A DNA stretch of 64,000 bases from Klebsormidium nitens (lineage: Eukaryota > Streptophyta > Klebsormidiophyceae > Klebsormidiales > Klebsormidiaceae). The translations under genes and the position numbers were made by a program. Positions 1 through 36,046 of this stretch are shown piece by piece. Below the pieces are notes generated by a model. That model was not told the origin of the DNA. It saw only the letters and a list, made by a program, of their open reading frames with translations, and searched no databases. How positions within the stretch are numbered: the first letter of the stretch is position 1; every line of letters starts with the position of its first letter. The stretch lies in the NCBI GenBank assembly GCA_000708835.1, contig DF237286.1, forward strand, positions 1-64,000. Reading direction: 5' to 3'.

Positions 1-43
1 CTTGGTTAAGTTTCGGGCCTTTCGTGATCCGAAACGTGACCTA

Positions 44-510
44 GGGGCTATTCAGACCAAAATCGGGATGTGGGGTTTCTCAGGCAAATCGCGCACCCGG
101 GTCTCGAAATGGACATCCGAGTCCCGACATCCGGTTTGGGCTATTCAGACCGACCGAGTCTCTGCTGACGTCGGGCACATCCCGGATGTCCAAAATTTGC
201 AAAAATCGGCACCCGGCCCTTTGGCAGAATGTCGATTGCGAAAAGGGGTGTCGCTGACGTACGGGGGCAACGATGAAGGCGGCAAGTTGCCGATCGAGCG
301 GTCTTTTCCAATTTGTACACGAGGTGTACAGAATTCAGTACATACGAGTAACGAAAGCTGACGTACGACATCCCACACCCGGAGCCCGGGACCCGATGCA
401 GTCTGGATAGGGGTGCGGGTTTGCCGAAACCCTGCAGTTTTCGGATTTGACAAACGTCAGCAAAACCCCGTTTTGGACACCGAGACCCCGATTTTGGTCT
501 GAATAGCCCC
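44..510. repeat. MITE-like element bounded by 24-bp inverted repeats
   Basis: Positions 44-67 and 487-510 are perfect reverse complements of each other (24 of 24 bases, core GGGCTATTCAGACC). A third, direct copy of the first 14 bases of this motif lies at 138-151. The interior has no credible gene; the open frames across it have no domain and overlap on both strands. I could not find a clear target-site duplication next to the repeats. A short non-autonomous transposon remnant fits the structure, but a simple hairpin-forming repeat is equally possible. Confidence 0.6.
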
Positions 511-1392
511 CAGGGTTCTGCAAGCGGTTGAATGCCATACTTCTACCTTTAAATGGTTTACATGACGTCGATAAATGAGCTCGCGCGTACCGTCGTCGGG
601 GTCGGTAGATCATGGACGGTAGATCATTCTACTAAAGGCGCTGCGGCGCTACCCGCCGCGAATTATATTAGGGTTCAATTATGGCAGCTGATCATGAGCT
701 GCGCAGACGGGCGAGAATCGCACTGGGCTGAGCTCAGCCGGAATTTCTGTGACAGCATTGTAACACTCAATCCATGACAAGTTGGGCATGCAACGTTATA
801 CAGTAGTGGGCGGACATGGTCGATCGCAACTAAGTACGTTCACATGCAGCTAGCTGGCGGCCGTAGTAGCACAGTAACGTGAAAATCACGGACCATTCTT
901 GGGTTGAACCCGAATGATCGACTCATACATGCATGACCAATTGCTCTCACACAATGCCCATGCTGTCTGCAAGTCATACTCCGAATGTGTGATCGATCGG
1001 CCGTTCGTTCATTGTAGTTTACTAGCTAGTAGATTAGCGTACGTCAATCTGCGCATAGAAGATGTACATACTATGAGCAGATTGGTGATTGCATTATCAT
1101 GTGCGTAAGACCATTGTCACCTTAAAGCGAATCAACGATTTTCAATGACCTGCAACCCAGGTGCCGCTAGCTCAGACGCCTGGCAATTGCCGCCACGGTA
1201 AGAAGCATTGACTTTGAAGTTCGTCAACGGGCTTGAAAATAAGATTATGCTACATTCGGACATTGCGTGCACATGCTCTATCAGGAGACCTTTAGTACTT
1301 CTGCAGGTTTGAATAACCGTGACACAGGCGTGCAAGTCCACTGAGACATGCAGCCGAGAAACTCTTCGCCCCAACGGCGATAGAAAAAGGTG
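511..1392. other. Intergenic 3' flank of the ABCC gene
   Basis: This AT-balanced stretch is rich in short palindromic six-mers such as CGATCG and GCATGC. It has no ORF with a recognisable domain. It should contain the 3' UTR and polyadenylation site of the minus-strand ABCC gene, whose stop codon is at 1395-1393, but I cannot place the cleavage site. Confidence 0.5.
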
Positions 1393-18613
<17,221 letters not shown>

Positions 18614-20265
18614 GCTGTCAACTCCAGGTGGTGCTCCTGATCAGCACACCTTCTGTAAAACTTTGTCAGAGCATCCCTACCTTACCTACCGTATCTGGAA
18701 AGTCTCCTTGACTGGGGGCACCTTAATGTATCAGTGCAGGAAAGGCAAGAGGCAAGAACTCTCATGCAGGAGAACGACAACAGCAGATTAGCGACGAGTT
18801 CTAAGGGCGTTTTATCAATCGCGAAAAATGGCAATGCAGTCGCGAATGCCTGTTTGTTGGTGTTTGTTCGATCTAGTTCATAGCGCGTACCCAGATCCGG
18901 CCCGATCCGACCCAGCTGGCCGGCGCAAAGTTACCGATCATACGCGGCGGTCGAGCCGAGGCTACCCGTGGGCTCAACCGGGCACTGTTTGTTGCGGGGA
19001 GGCTGTACTATTAGTGGCCGGGGCCGATGAGAGTCTGAACAACTTGGAGAACTTCATTGTGAACTCGGATTGGTCCGAACTTTGAACTTCTGGCACTATC
19101 GAGTCATATATGAACTTCTCCGGAACAACTCTCGTTGATTTCGGGAACGGTCTGTGGAGGCGGAAACGGGAGAGGACGTACAGGTGTAATACAAGGCAAT
19201 GCCACGCCTGACGGCGTTTGATGGCATTGCCAAAAATCACTGCAAAGTTCAACTTTCCGGCTTCTTGATCCACCGAGAGTTTTTGAAGGTTAGAACCTAG
19301 AGCACTCTTGACCAGTCTAATTGACAAAGAGGACGACTCATCCGTCAACTATTGACCAGTAGTCACTGCTGCATCTGACACGTGGATTAGGCGCGACTAA
19401 AATCCCCGCTGACAGCCGTCCACGTGGAACGTGCTGGAGTATCTTCTGACGTCACTCGATCAACTGCGGACACTATCCGGACGTCCTTTTGGAGGTCAGG
19501 CAGTCCGAAGATAGTTGAAGAGTCTGAATTTTGCTGACTCACCACTGGAGTGAAGCCACGTCAGTTGGGAAAAGTAGCTTTTTGGCCGCGGCGCCTCAAC
19601 GGTCCGTACCGAGCTGATGCGGTGTGTATAATCATGTCCAATTCGACGCTGAACGATGAATGCCCTTTGCAGCGGTCACAAGGACGTTTGCTGTCGAGTT
19701 TCCGGGGATTTGTCGTCTTTCGCGCCGTCGAAAGCCGGTACGTACTTCTCGGGTGTGGACGGATGCTTGTCCAGCTGTCAATCCAAAAGCTTGACACTAA
19801 ATTATTATCCGACTATGAGAAATCTAGAGTGTTGGCGATGTGTCAACTCAGCTTCTGTATCTCTGCAAAAGTGAGAGCAAGGAAGGAAGCCTGATCGCCT
19901 GTGATCGCCTGAGTCCTCGTGCGCAGGAGCAGGAGGGTTTGAATTGGTCTTGGAAGGGGGTCGACAGTTGTGGGAGGAGGATTTCGGATGGCTTCCTGTC
20001 GTCCTGGTCAGGCTCAGCGGCAAATGGCTTCTGTCAACATGTAGCTACTACCGTAGAAGCTTGTGCAATAGTTGCCAGCTGCGATTGATCAGTCGTATGC
20101 ACTCCCAATTGGCTACAGTAGGCTTCCGGTTCGGATGTAATAAGGTGATTGCTGGCCATCCAGGTGATTACAGATTAGGGTTCGCACTTGGTGTTTGACC
20201 TGATTCGTTTCATTGTATAGGCGTGTAACAAGCACAATCTGTGAGGCATTCTGGGCAGCGCAACC
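18614..20265. promoter_or_regulatory. Divergent ABCC / beta-amylase promoter region
   Basis: This region of about 1.65 kb separates the start codons of two divergently transcribed genes. It holds two G-box cores CACGTG (19379-19384; and 19421-19426 inside the palindrome CCACGTGG) and a full TGACGTCA palindrome (19447-19454) within 76 bp. In plants these are classic bZIP/bHLH binding sites. Their close spacing suggests a real regulatory module, perhaps serving both genes, but direction and inducer cannot be read from sequence. No credible ORF was found here. Confidence 0.5.
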
Positions 20266-28718
<8,453 letters not shown>

Positions 28719-30179
28719 GTGTGGTTATGATTGGGTTGCAACAGGGTGTGCGAAAGGGTTTGCTGCGACTAATGGACCAACGACTACTTGTGCGTTTCAT
28801 AGAAGTAACGAGCTGCTAGAGATCAAGTTGTAACGGGCTCGACAGTGCAATCTACTTGGACACTCACATGTCTGTTTTACAGTGAGTTGAGACAATATAT
28901 TGGTGTAAGTATGGATATTAAGTCGGACCTTTCTAAGACGCCTTTTGAGTTCCTCTCCAATAGCATGCCTCGAGCACGTTGTAAAATTGTTTTCAAATGG
29001 GTTCGCTGAGTTTATGTTTGTCGATCATGCATATGAGCTAGCTGGCACTTTGCATGAAGATGCATGGTTTTTGGCCTCAACTTTCGAGTGAGTATGTTTG
29101 CATTGCATAAGTTCGTGACCGTCTGAGAGGACGTAGTCAATTTGCCATGATTCCATCTTAACTTAGTCAACTGCATCGCGGCTCGTTTACGCAGGCCATG
29201 CATCAATCATTAGTAAGCCCGGACATAACTTGCATTCGATAGCTGTAGCAAGTTGTAGAGTCAACAAACAACATCCCGGCCGGGTCTGCCGAAGACCGTG
29301 CTCCATGGCCGGCTCCAATTAACGTGGCTAGAAGGGCGTTATATAATAAATGCTATATAGAAGTTCCAATTGACTGGACTCTCGAAGTTCAAGGCACTGG
29401 CACGTAATGATGTGCAGCGACAGGATGGTAAACCTATGCATAAATGACGCGGCGGCGGTCGTTCATCCGATCTGCATATGTATATAAGGATGTCATATAT
29501 GGACATTTTCTTTCAGCTGTAATCAAATTCAATCAACGCAGTTGCCAGCAGACTGAACATATCGAGATCGGCCTGGGTCTTCGATCCAAATATTTTGATC
29601 AATTACTGCAAATGCCACCCGGATGCAAATTAGCTAATTGTTTGTCGACCGGACCGTCCGACGATAACCAACCACTCCGACATGCGCATGCGTCCCACTA
29701 AATTAAGGACACTATTCAGCCGGCTGCTTTGAGCCATTCATTGACATCATGCAGCGGGAATCTGGCTCATGACATTTCTTACGTCAACACTAGAAGCCAG
29801 TGATCGACATAGTTGCAAGTTCAGTTTCTTGGATGCAAGACACCCACAAAGAACTCAATTGCATGCGGCATAACCTTATAGTAGGTAGAACGGTTTGCAA
29901 ACCTCTATGCCATTGTCGTACCTTAAAAGGTATTCCACAAAATCAAAAGCTCTCCAATGCACAGATGATATTTAACACTTGGTTGGCAGGACCGATTGTC
30001 CGCTGTGATGACTTAGGTATCATGCATGCAATGGTACTGTACAATGAACCTGAAGCTTCGCCCTCTCTTGCTGTCATGCTGAAGCTTAGCGAAAGTACAT
30101 AGACGCCACAAAGCTTGGCATCTATGTTGCACAAAACGAGAACTCGTTCATCGTTTGCTTGCCGCTCCTTGAAGTAGGA
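28719..30179. other. Convergent intergenic region, beta-amylase / SR gene
   Basis: This region holds the 3' ends of two genes transcribed towards each other. It is AT-rich, with scattered GCATGC and CATATG palindromes and no ORF with a domain. It should contain both poly(A) sites, which I cannot place. Confidence 0.5.
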
Positions 30180-33100
30180 TTACCGTGATGGGCTGCAGAA
30201 GAACAGGTGAGCAAGATGTGGTGAGCACGCGATCCGGACAGCTGAGCCTATCACGAATAGAACATCCTTGAACACGTAGCAGGACAACAAACAAGGTGAG
30301 CAAGGTGCGGTGAGCACACCGCAATACGGACAGCTGAGCCTATCACAAATAGAAATCCTTGAACACGTAGCAGGACAGGGACCAGAATCAAGGAGCATGA
30401 GCAACTAGAATTCGCTCCTTCAGGGTTGACTAAAGAACGGAGTTGCATCACTGAGGGCCAATAACAAGCTCTAAAGCAGTCCGACTTTTGCTCTCTCATA
30501 GCTAGATGCCCAACCTTGTTAAACGCGGGGTTGCTCAAGTCACTGCAGAATAATGGCCAGAAAGATTTTAAAAAGTGGCACATATTTCGAGGTAAAGAAA
30601 GTCGCTGAGTGAACACAACACCACGCACCTTCTCGACCCTGTGCGCGGGGATGGGGTCCTCTTCGGTGGCGGTGAGCGTGTTGGAGACCGATTCCGTTCT
30701 CTTTCGTCTCTAGCTCTGCAATAAGATTCGAAACACCTGGTTGGCTGCTAGACGGCTGCAAGGTAAACCGGATACTAAAGGTCCCCACATTTAGAGAGAA
30801 GTATAATGGTTTTCTCATGTCCTTGGCTGTGAAGTACGGCCAGTGTTGAGCTTACTCTGCCGGTGTCTGGCTAGAAGACTAAAGAGAAACAGTGAATCAG
30901 AGAGGCGGATCACCGCAGTCCCGACCAGTCTCTATGCCCTGACTTACGAACAGAAAGCAAATGCCAGATCCTAGTCCAAGTATACCCGACCATCGAACAA
31001 CAAGCTCAGGTGAAGTAGAAGAAGCACGACCACGTCAATGATCAGTATGCAGAGAACAAGCTAGGGCGTGAATCTCAGCGCTTGCAGACGCGTCCGGTCT
31101 GCACGTCTTCTTGTGAAGACAACATGACCCCCCTCCGCTTTGGTTAGTTCTCTCTCAATTAGAGAATCCCAGTCCGGCTTCAGAGTAACACAGGAACAGC
31201 GGCACTGTCTGGATTCCAAAGTGGCGAGACTTCCCGAACGAGGGTTTCACCTACCTCTTAAAAGCGACCAACACTTAACCTGAAACAGCTCGAGAAAGCT
31301 CTAGCAACAAGATATTACCGAGCCCGCTCGCAGGTTCTAGAAAGCTACGAAATCATTGCTTGGCCACTTGCAGAGCTCGAGGGAACCCTTGAACACGTCT
31401 TTTAGTAAGCAGCCGCAACCACAAGAGGGTCCGTCTCACTTAAAGGCTACTCTCCTCTTCTGCAGAGCAAGCCGTTTCCTCTGGCGTCGATCCGCCAACA
31501 TTTCAATGAGGTTTAGTTTGACTGGGTCAACTAACCTTGGTGGGCTCTGATCCCGGGGTGGAGGAGATACGTCCCTCCGTGGCGGCGAGTCCCGGCGGCG
31601 AGGGGAATAAGCTGCACAGAAGATGCAAAATTACGGGTTAAACGATGGCAAAAAAGCTCATGCTCCATGCTGAAGATTAGAAAGCACGGCAAAGGTGAGG
31701 CCCTTTATCTAAGTCGACTGGCAGGACGAAGGTTGTTTCTCCTCGACAAAGCCCACACATTTCGAAATGACTGAGGGAACGTCTGCATCATGAGAAAAGC
31801 ACAGTCAAGGCCGTCCTCTGCACACACACCTCTCGGAAAGATGGGAATAATGTCACTTACATCGGCGGCGCCGATCGGGGTCACGAGGCTCCCGGGAATC
31901 TCGAGGGGGTGGCCGGCTGCGCAAATGGGCAATTCTGACGTCAGCAAACGGTTGCAGGCTGCGAACGGAAGGCTTGCAGCCCCCGGTGTCGATCCTCGTT
32001 CTGATAGGGCGGTCATGTATGAGTTCTCGGGGAAGTGGCGAGTGTTCACTGAGGGAGCGCATGCTCCCCGAGGATCTGCTTTGGTCATATTTCCCTGAGG
32101 GATGAATTGCACAAAAAGTTGAAACTTCCCGATATTTAAGGCGAGGCAGACTGTCCAAGGAGCGACCGCCAACCGTCCCTTGGTATTTTTACCGGCGACC
32201 CTGAGGGACGTATCGTCCTCCAGAACATCGAGTTAAAATTCTGGGGGATGAAATCACCGGTTTTCGGTACCTGAGGGACGAGAATTTGGTTCCTGCGGGA
32301 CGGTGCACCCCGAAAATGTTCATATCTGCCCACCCTATGAGGGAGACAACCCCTCAGTGCTTGGCATAATGGACAGCTGACTCCTCACTTGCAGACGTCT
32401 TTGGGATGCCAATAGGCGGTGCCTTGTTGCGCAAATTTGGTCTCTTCCAAGCTTTGCAGACGACCGTAAGGCAGCGACAAGCACAAATCGATGCGGAGTT
32501 ACCGCTGTGATTCAATTGATCAACACTCATAGGATATAACTGTGTATCAGACCTGAGCTTGGTCTAAACGATCTTGCCGAACTAAGCTGGGGGGCCAGCA
32601 AACAATGTTCCGTTGCCTGACGTCACTTGGGCTTTGCAGACTGGGATCAACCAGGACGTCCTACCCTTCGCACAACCACAAAGAAGTCCAGCGCCACCTT
32701 TTTGACGCGTGTGTTCACCAAGCGGTAGAGCAACCTTTCACGGATCACACAACCGTGGCAGAAAATCAGCGCTGAATTTGATCAGCAGAGCAGAGCAGAT
32801 TGCGATACCTCGTGCGTTCTCGAGTCCGCATCTCGTCGGGCGCCTTCCGCCGCTCCTCCGCAAAGACGACAGTGATCTCGCGCCCCGCTAGGACACTCCT
32901 GTCCATGTCGTACTGGGCATCCGAGGCGTCCCGGGGGTCATCGAACTCGACGAAACCGAATCCACGGGACTCCCTGGAGCAAAAAGGGTGAGAAGAAAGG
33001 CCCCTCAGACTGGGAAGCAACAAAAGATCTCTTATTGGTGTTCCATGTTCACTATGCGGAGCAGCGATTGGTGAGAAACAACCGCTCTAATGACTTCTCC

Positions 33101-35020
33101 AGAACCGCACGAGTTCTACCAACGTACCTGTCTTACCTGCACTCCCGGTGCCTTTCCAACGACCTTACCTGCCCAATCGCATATTGATGAGAGTGTTCAG
33201 ATACCAACTCTGCTGCCGGCCAGGCCCTTTGTTTACAATGCAGAATGAGAGCTTCGCCGAAAGCGGGACAAATCTAGTACAGTTCCATTCCGTTGAACCT
33301 GCTAGGATCTCAACAAAAGCTGGTTTCTTGAGCTCCCCAAAAGTGGGAGCTCTAGACTTTACTCCGACCCTGGAAGCCTTATGATAGCTCTCCAATGGTA
33401 CACTGCCAATATGGTGTGGCAAAAATTGCGCAGCGACCACACTGCCATATACCTACCAACGGCAGAATTGGCTGAGGAGGTGTCTTGATCTTCGCTCTCA
33501 CTTCACGTCACCTCTTCTTCACTTCACGAGTGCTACACAGCAATTCTTCATCTTGATTCCAGGGGTGGGGCTTGCGAGCAGGTCTCTGGGTTGGATCTCG
33601 ACTTGATCTTGAATGTCAGAATCTTCATCTTCACCGCAAATGTCGTGACTTCATCTTGTTCCTTCAGGCTGAACCACACAGCTACAGCATTAGAGGACTT
33701 CATTTTGGGCAACAGTGAAAGAAAAGGTGTGAAGCCCCCTCCCCAGGCTCTGTTGGGTGAACAAATCTGTTCACAGTGCCAAAAGCCTGCAACAGTTCCT
33801 GACTGTTGGGAAAGCGCTGTATGGGGGATCCTATCACCAGAATTTTGTGTCCACTGTTTCGCTGCCTAGGATCTTGTTCCCGACCAATGTTACATGCTGA
33901 GAACTATCAGTCTTTACGTTCACATGAACCCACAGGCGGACGACCTTTTCACACGTTTCGGACCAGTCTTGGCTGCTGAAACTAACCAATTTCTATGATG
34001 GAAAAAGGTGGTGGTGCAACGTACCCTGTGTAGTAGTCCCTCGGGATGTAAGCGTCTCGCATGGGACCAAAGCGGGTGAAGGCATAGCGGAGCTCCTCCT
34101 GACTGCAAACGCGGAAATTTGAAAGATGTTACCCGCCATTGAGTACTTTTACTCTCCGGCGGACAAAGTCTGCAGTTCCTTAGAACTGAGTTCTTCAAGG
34201 TCCAATGCAGCAGCATTCAGAAGATGCCAAACAATTGATGAAAGTGGAGAAGATTTCTGCAACCTGTCCTATAACAATGATGGCAGGAGCGGGTGGTCCA
34301 GAGCAAAGAATGGCAACTTCTTGGACCGCTTCTACCACATTCAGCTAGATCAAAAACGGAATTCCTCTAACTTCCATGAATCAAATAGTATCTGTTCTGC
34401 AATCCCCGAGCCGCACAGCTAGACTTTCATGGAAATGTTTTCAAACAAGTAGGTGCACCAGATGAGCCAATCTTTGGTTCATTGAAGTGCTTTCATTGGC
34501 AGCCAGCCTCGACACCTCAATATTCAAAAGCTCAGTCTTTCAAAATAAGCATTGGGAAAGTAATAGGTTCAACTTAATCAGGAATAATATATCCAAACCC
34601 TTATCCAACCATTAACAGCTAATCGACCACCATAACCACTCATATGAGCATGATGATCACCGGTCAGTCTCCCGTCAAAGTGAAGACGGCAAAGACTGGT
34701 CACTGATACAGTCTCCTGGACCAAAATGGAAACCACTCTTAAGCTTCGAGGGCGCTTTCTGCGCAAAAGTCTCTGCTTCTGCAAATCAAGTCTGTCTGGC
34801 ACACTTTTGCATCCCAACAGGAACTGCAACACATAATGCCACTTCGCGCACTTGCAGGCAATGGAGTTGTGACTTTGCTCCAGCGCAACGAAGAAGTCAG
34901 AAATGCTCACCGCATGCTCCGAGGAAGATTGCGCACGAGCAACGACGTCCTTTCCTTGCGCCTCGACGACCCCGATGGAGGGCCCGGACTCCGCTCCCGG
35001 GGACTTAGCGAGTGAGGCAT
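30180..35020 (-). CDS. SR splicing factor, SCL30/33-like, 7 coding exons
   Basis: Nuclear pre-mRNA splicing factor of the plant SC35-like (SCL) class. Coding exons in phase: 35020-34911, 34102-34025, 32973-32809, 31916-31861, 31611-31536, 30715-30629, 30192-30180, about 194 aa. A short Ser/Pro/Arg N-terminal extension precedes one RRM (about residues 25-105) with RNP2 LLVRNL and RNP1 RGFGFVEF. The PRDYYTGE block and the GREITVVFAEERRK end of the RRM are diagnostic of SCL proteins. An RS domain follows, with repeated SPRRR, SPPRR, SPTRSPPP and TPSPRTGSR units. The last coding exon is only 13 nt and completes a fitting SRSPSR ending. No stop precedes the ATG in its exon. A donor at 35069 suggests a 5'-UTR intron and an upstream exon ending at 35070. 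Two introns of about 0.9-1.05 kb flank the RNP1 exon; in SR genes such introns often host autoregulated splicing. Confidence 0.9.
30205..30377 (-). repeat. About 89-bp tandem duplication in last SR-gene intron
   Basis: Two adjacent units, from 30205 and from 30294, share GACAGCTGAGCCTATCAC and CTTGAACACGTAGCAGGACA. They lie just upstream, in transcription sense, of the 13-nt terminal exon. As in the other genes, a duplication sits next to an exon edge, although here it does not clearly include exon sequence. Confidence 0.85.
32095..32302 (-). repeat. Dispersed CTGAGGGAYG motif in SR-gene intron 3
   Basis: The ten-base motif CTGAGGGAYG occurs at 32095, 32201 and 32271, with a variant CTGCGGGACG at 32293, all inside the intron between the RNP1 exon and the RS exons. 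Purpose unknown. It could be a splicing-regulator binding site or a decayed repeat. Confidence 0.5.
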
Positions 35021-36046
35021 GACGCTGCCCTCTTCAGCTGGCTCTGCTGCGCACCAAGCAAAAATGTACCTGTGATCTCGGAGTCAAAGGTGGAACTGCA
35101 AACTTCCGCAGCCATTGTCCAGTTGTCAATGTCAGTTCCTGTTCACATGCACGGTGTGGCCTAAAGTCGCCCAAAGTTGTCGCGCAACCTTATCGGACAA
35201 AATTAATGATGATTGTGAGCCGTCCTCGAAGGCGCATCAGTGCATCGGACGGACAAAGTGTTACAGAACTTCATGACATGGCCACAGCTTTTCGAAAAGA
35301 AGTTTTGGCTCTCATTGCATTCAAGCCGTCCAGATGACGAGAAGGATATCGATGGGTCATCGATGGTGTATCACCAGCACCTAAATGCCGTCGATTGAGT
35401 CTGGGACGTTGCCGACCGCAAGATCGTCATGATGATCAGTAGACCGCCCAACGGTAATCTTTTGTAAAAGCGCGTACCGTACAGGATCTGACGAATGCGC
35501 CGTACTGCTGTTTGGCCGTGGTTTGTGTAGCCGCTGCCAGATGTATAAGCTAATTTAGGCACAATATATGCGTCGATATACAGTACACGCTTAGAAATTT
35601 ATCTACGAAGATTTACACATTTTCCTAGCGTACTGCTGCGTACGTGTTGGAGATGATCGGTCTTGCACAACGCAGAGTGGCTGATTACTTCGTCGTATCT
35701 CTCGAAGCCAGTCGGCATTTTGCCAGAGATCCAAACAATTTGATCAACAACCTCCTTTCAGTTTCAGCTCTTTGTTCCAGCACTTTGGGAGGGAAAAGAT
35801 TTCGCGTGAATGATGATCAGATGAACTTTGAAGGCGACTGGAAGCGGCGCGGAGATGGGCTGATAATTCTTCAAGAACGATTGATTTGAGCTCTGGAGTC
35901 TGGGGCCAGCAGCTGCAGAAAGAGGAAGAAGGACAATGATCATGGAGGAGAAGACAATTTCAGGGCGCTTTATTTCTGCGCAAACCAGTTGACTGAACAA
36001 CAGGCCAGATGTGTTGATCTTTGCAGCCCCTGAATGCAGGCGCACA
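35021..36046. promoter_or_regulatory. Divergent upstream region, SR gene / lysozyme-like gene
   Basis: About 1 kb lies between two start codons facing away from each other. It should contain the 5' UTRs and promoters of both. The SR gene probably has a leader intron beginning at 35069. I see no TATA box or palindromic module I would defend. Confidence 0.4.

Noticed and set aside
2-453. Overlapping open frames on both strands at the window start
   Set aside because: They fall within the inverted-repeat element, read on both strands equally well and have no domain.
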